NCBI GenBank assembly: GCA_023248415.1
Contig: JAHFEP010000127.1
Span: 1-8,060, forward strand
Length of the DNA stretch: 8,060 nucleotides
Origin: Nitrospirota bacterium
GTDB taxonomy: Bacteria > Nitrospirota > CAKKRA01 > 9FT-COMBO-42-15
Direction of reading: 5' to 3'
Positions within the stretch are counted from its first letter, which is position 1; each line of letters begins with the position of its first letter. The notes under the pieces are model-generated. The model saw nothing but the letters and a program-made list of their open reading frames with translations, was not told where the DNA came from and did no database searches. The translations under genes were made by a program, and so were the position numbers. This document shows, in pieces, positions 5,563 to 8,060 of this stretch.

Positions 5563-8060
5563 CTAACCCAAAATTATCTTTCTCTTAGCCTGTATTCTTC
5601 TTCCTAAGGCTATTCCTGATAATGCAATAATCAGCATTAATATTACACCTGTTCCCTGACCCTTGCCACCTGACCCTTTCCCATTGCCATTATCATCCTT
5701 TATATAACCGCAGCCGCCGCCTGAAGGGCCATCGCCACCGCCTCCACCTAAAGTAGTTGTAGTTGTATTTGTCGTGCTATCATTATCAGTTATTGTAAGC
5801 ACAACAGGATTCGTGCCGCTAAGCTGTGCGCCATTCGTTGGATTTGTAAGTGTAAGATTCACAGTCTCGTTACTTTCAACAACAGTGTCATTAATAATAG
5901 TTATTGTAAATGACCTTGCTACAGTATCCCCATCTGGCCAGCTAAGTGTGCCGCTCGCTGCTGTATAGTCGCTGCCTGATGTGGCTGTGCCGTTGCTTGT
6001 GGCATAATTTACTGATACTGCTCCAGCAGCGCTGCCTGTGCGGAGAACTCTAATAGTAGCTGTTCCTGCGCCTTCGCTTACACTATATGACGAATTCTCA
6101 AATCGTAATATGGGCGGACCATCGTTGTCTAAAATCGTCAATACTGCTGTGCTCTGGGAGCCAAGTATTGCGCCGCCTGTTGGATTTGTAAGTGTCAGGT
6201 TTATTGTCTCGTCACTTTCAACAAGAGTATCATTGGTAATAGCTACTGTAAATGTCTTTGATGTAGTTTCGCCGTCTATCCAGCTAAGGGTGCCGCTTGC
6301 TGTTGTATAGTCGCTGCCTGCTGTTGCAGTTCCATTGCTTGTAGCATAATTTACTGATACAGCGCCAGCAGCGCTGCCTGTCCTTGTTACTGTAATAGTG
6401 GCTGTAGGACCGGCTTCTGAAACACTATATGTAGCAGAGTTGAATTGCAGCATTGGAACTGCGGGTCCTGCATATTCGTAGGCGCCTATGTCATATCCGG
6501 TACCCATTGGCCTTGTATTACCATCAAAATCAGTAAGCACAGGAGAGCCTATGTTAACACCAGTATCTATGGCAGGGCTTCCTGATTGCAGGTGGAAATC
6601 ACCGGCAGAGGGGCTTACAAATAAGGGGTTGCCTGTTATTGCATTGGTTACTGTAATCCCCGAACCGGAAGGTATGGTTGTTGTTCCATCCGGGTTGTAA
6701 TACAAATCATGATCAGAATTGAGCGTACCGTAGTTTCTAATAAATAGGAAAGCTTGGTTGTTTATTGAGTAAAATAAATTATTCTTTAAACTAGCGACCG
6801 CACGTGATGTTCCATTGCCAGAAATATCAATTATACCATCTGCTCCGTTTCCGGTCTGATAGAAGATATTATTGTAGACAGTAATTCCTGGTCCTGTTCC
6901 TAATTCAAAATACACAACCCCATGACCGCTTACAGAGCCTCCTTTAAAAATGTTGTTATATATATTTATATTGGATACATTAAACTCACCATCTCCTATA
7001 TATATGAAATCAGCTATGCCGTCATGAAAATAATTATCATGAATGTCAATGTATTTTGTATCAAGCGATGCTACGCACGGGTCACTTGATTTAGACAAAA
7101 ATACAGCCCCTCCATAGTTATCGCTGGATACAAAATTAGCAAATTCATTCCAGCCAATGTAAAGATACTGAACCCCCACATCTGGGCCCGGGTCGGAGCC
7201 ACTGCACAAAAAAGGCTTGGTTTTTGCGTAAATCAGATGTTTGTATTTATCATGACCACTATTATTCCAATAATTTCCATAGATATAAGTATATTGGGCA
7301 TCAACAGGCGTTACTATCCCAGTCCAAGCATTTGAAAGCATATTCTGAAACGAATTCCCAATAATGCGATTATAATTTCCGATAACATTATAAGCATCAT
7401 ATCCATTGACAACATTAAATTTTGAAAATGTCCAATAGCTTGCTACCGCTCCTTCTGGGTAGGTAAAGCCCCGAGTTGCGTTCGTTCCATCTACAGTAAC
7501 AATTTCACCCGGATAGCCAGCAGCGGCATAAGGCATACCAGCGGTTCCAGATGACCCTGCTCTAAGATGGATAAACATCGCCTGATCGTCTAATTGAGTA
7601 TATGTTCCCCCACGAACATAAATTGTATCTCCTTGTCTTAGAACCGTATTATTACTTGGAGATATTTCATAGAGGTCTTTCCACGGGCCATCGGTTCCAG
7701 TATGATTTGTCCTACTACTATATTTTCCATTATAGGTATTACTCCCATCAGACACGGAGATAAAATATATATTCCCGCTCCTCACTGTAAATGGTAAAGT
7801 ATTAGATGTCTCACTATTAACTGATACAATAATGGTTCCAGCGCCATCCTGAGCGCTGCTGTTCAGCCAAAAGGTTATTCTCTCAAGTCCTCTTGGGATG
7901 CCATTCGCAGTGCCAGTTGTTCCCCATTCAGCATAGTCGGAACTATTAGTAAGTTGCGTGCCGTTAACTGTTATATAGTTGCTACCCCTTGTTGAGCCAA
8001 ATCCCGTACCCCAGACTGTAACTGCCGCACCCTTTGTTGTAGAACCTTCCCATCCTGTTT
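5563..8060 (-). CDS. Large exported protein: TIG-like, beta-helix, two Calx-beta domains, C-terminal anchor (5' end outside window)
   Basis: The frame is open to the right edge; 831 residues are visible and the N-terminus and signal peptide are missing. GTG at 7785 is not the start, because homologous-looking sequence continues upstream. Visible residues 1-95 resemble an IPT/TIG domain (GAAVTVWGTGFG, ITVNGTQLT, IIVSV). Residues about 105-475 look like a right-handed parallel beta-helix, with recurring NNIF, NNLF, GNYW and DNYF turns. Residues 476-530 match the end typical of choice-of-anchor Q/pectate-lyase-like proteins (NPLFVSPSAGDFHLQSGSPA, DFDGNTRP, YDIGAYEY). Two Calx-beta domains follow at about 534-646 and 649-760, with acidic calcium-site residues (ESDET, ESNET, DND). 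Next are a Thr run, a Gly-rich linker with GGGCG (Cys783), a hydrophobic segment at 803-819 and a basic end (RRIQAKRK). The tail looks like a surface sorting signal or membrane anchor. Role: probably surface adhesion or polysaccharide binding; carbohydrate cleavage is possible but no catalytic residues are recognisable. Confidence 0.87.
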   Translation of the reverse strand, partial: TGWEGSTTKGAAVTVWGTGFGSTRGSNYITVNGTQLTNSSDYAEWGTTGTANGIPRGLERITFWLNSSAQDGAGTIIVSVNSETSNTLPFTVRSGNIYFISVSDGSNTYNGKYSSRTNHTGTDGPWKDLYEISPSNNTVLRQGDTIYVRGGTYTQLDDQAMFIHLRAGSSGTAGMPYAAAGYPGEIVTVDGTNATRGFTYPEGAVASYWTFSKFNVVNGYDAYNVIGNYNRIIGNSFQNMLSNAWTGIVTPVDAQYTYIYGNYWNNSGHDKYKHLIYAKTKPFLCSGSDPGPDVGVQYLYIGWNEFANFVSSDNYGGAVFLSKSSDPCVASLDTKYIDIHDNYFHDGIADFIYIGDGEFNVSNINIYNNIFKGGSVSGHGVVYFELGTGPGITVYNNIFYQTGNGADGIIDISGNGTSRAVASLKNNLFYSINNQAFLFIRNYGTLNSDHDLYYNPDGTTTIPSGSGITVTNAITGNPLFVSPSAGDFHLQSGSPAIDTGVNIGSPVLTDFDGNTRPMGTGYDIGAYEYAGPAVPMLQFNSATYSVSEAGPTATITVTRTGSAAGAVSVNYATSNGTATAGSDYTTASGTLSWIDGETTSKTFTVAITNDTLVESDETINLTLTNPTGGAILGSQSTAVLTILDNDGPPILRFENSSYSVSEGAGTATIRVLRTGSAAGAVSVNYATSNGTATSGSDYTAASGTLSWPDGDTVARSFTITIINDTVVESNETVNLTLTNPTNGAQLSGTNPVVLTITDNDSTTNTTTTTLGGGGGDGPSGGGCGYIKDDNGNGKGSGGKGQGTGVILMLIIALSGIALGRRIQAKRKIILG
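5779..6111 (-). repeat. Calx-beta repeat 2 (coding)
   Basis: Second copy of the 114-codon repeat, starting ILRFENSSYSVSEG and ending TITDND. The core is nearly identical in protein to repeat 1, while the N-terminal strand and the loop before the last strand have diverged more. Calx-beta domains bind calcium between sheets in known examples, so calcium-stiffened stalk function near the membrane anchor is a reasonable inference. Confidence 0.85.
6121..6459 (-). repeat. Calx-beta repeat 1 (coding)
   Basis: First copy of an intragenic tandem repeat with a 342-base (114-codon) period. The best-kept part, 6283-6383, encodes TGSAAGAVSVNYATSNGTAT and then a GSDYT and SGTLSW stretch, and pairs with 5941-6041 at mostly synonymous or single-base differences. 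It ends with TILDND, the typical closing strand of Calx-beta. Confidence 0.85.

Noticed and set aside
7783..7785. GTG as the true start of the exported beta-helix protein
   Set aside because: The frame stays open to the window edge with TIG-like sequence in it, and no ribosome site precedes the GTG.

Overview
The window carries five protein-coding genes, all on the minus strand, so transcription runs from the right edge to the left. It looks like a chromosomal segment of a moderately AT-rich, Gram-negative-type bacterium with sulfur metabolism. The best clue is a stand-alone, homo-oligomeric type ATP sulfurylase directly behind adenylate kinase, a pairing that suits a sulfate reducer or sulfur oxidiser. 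The sulfurylase N-terminus, the zinc-type kinase and the exported protein style remind me of Nitrospirota or Desulfobacterota. This is an impression from sequence style, not a database result.

Layout from right to left in the direction of transcription. (1) 8060-5563: the last 831 residues of a large exported protein with a TIG-like domain, a right-handed beta-helix, two nearly identical Calx-beta domains, a Thr/Gly/Cys linker and a C-terminal membrane anchor or sorting tail. It is closed by a strong intrinsic terminator at 5536-5495. (2) A candidate promoter with an AT palindrome near the predicted start of transcription leads into a two-gene unit. The first gene is a UDP-glucuronate 4-epimerase-like sugar nucleotide epimerase. 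Nine bases later comes a TTG-started B12-binding-type radical SAM protein of 758 residues with an unusual CX4CX2C cluster motif and a long helical C-terminal extension. (3) A 184-base gap holds a near-consensus sigma-70 promoter and, at the start of the predicted transcript, an array of 7-base units that can fold into a 26-position imperfect stem-loop. (4) adk and sat follow as a tight operon with 19 bases between them.

In the adk-sat unit, Sat exchanges sulfate and ATP for APS and pyrophosphate. APS reductase, not in this window, would release AMP, and Adk would return that AMP to ADP. The epimerase supplies a sugar nucleotide for surface polysaccharide, and the adjacent exported beta-helix/Calx-beta protein fits the same cell-surface theme. 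The substrate of the radical SAM protein cannot be read from the sequence. That protein and the structured adk-sat leader are the two least explained parts of the window.
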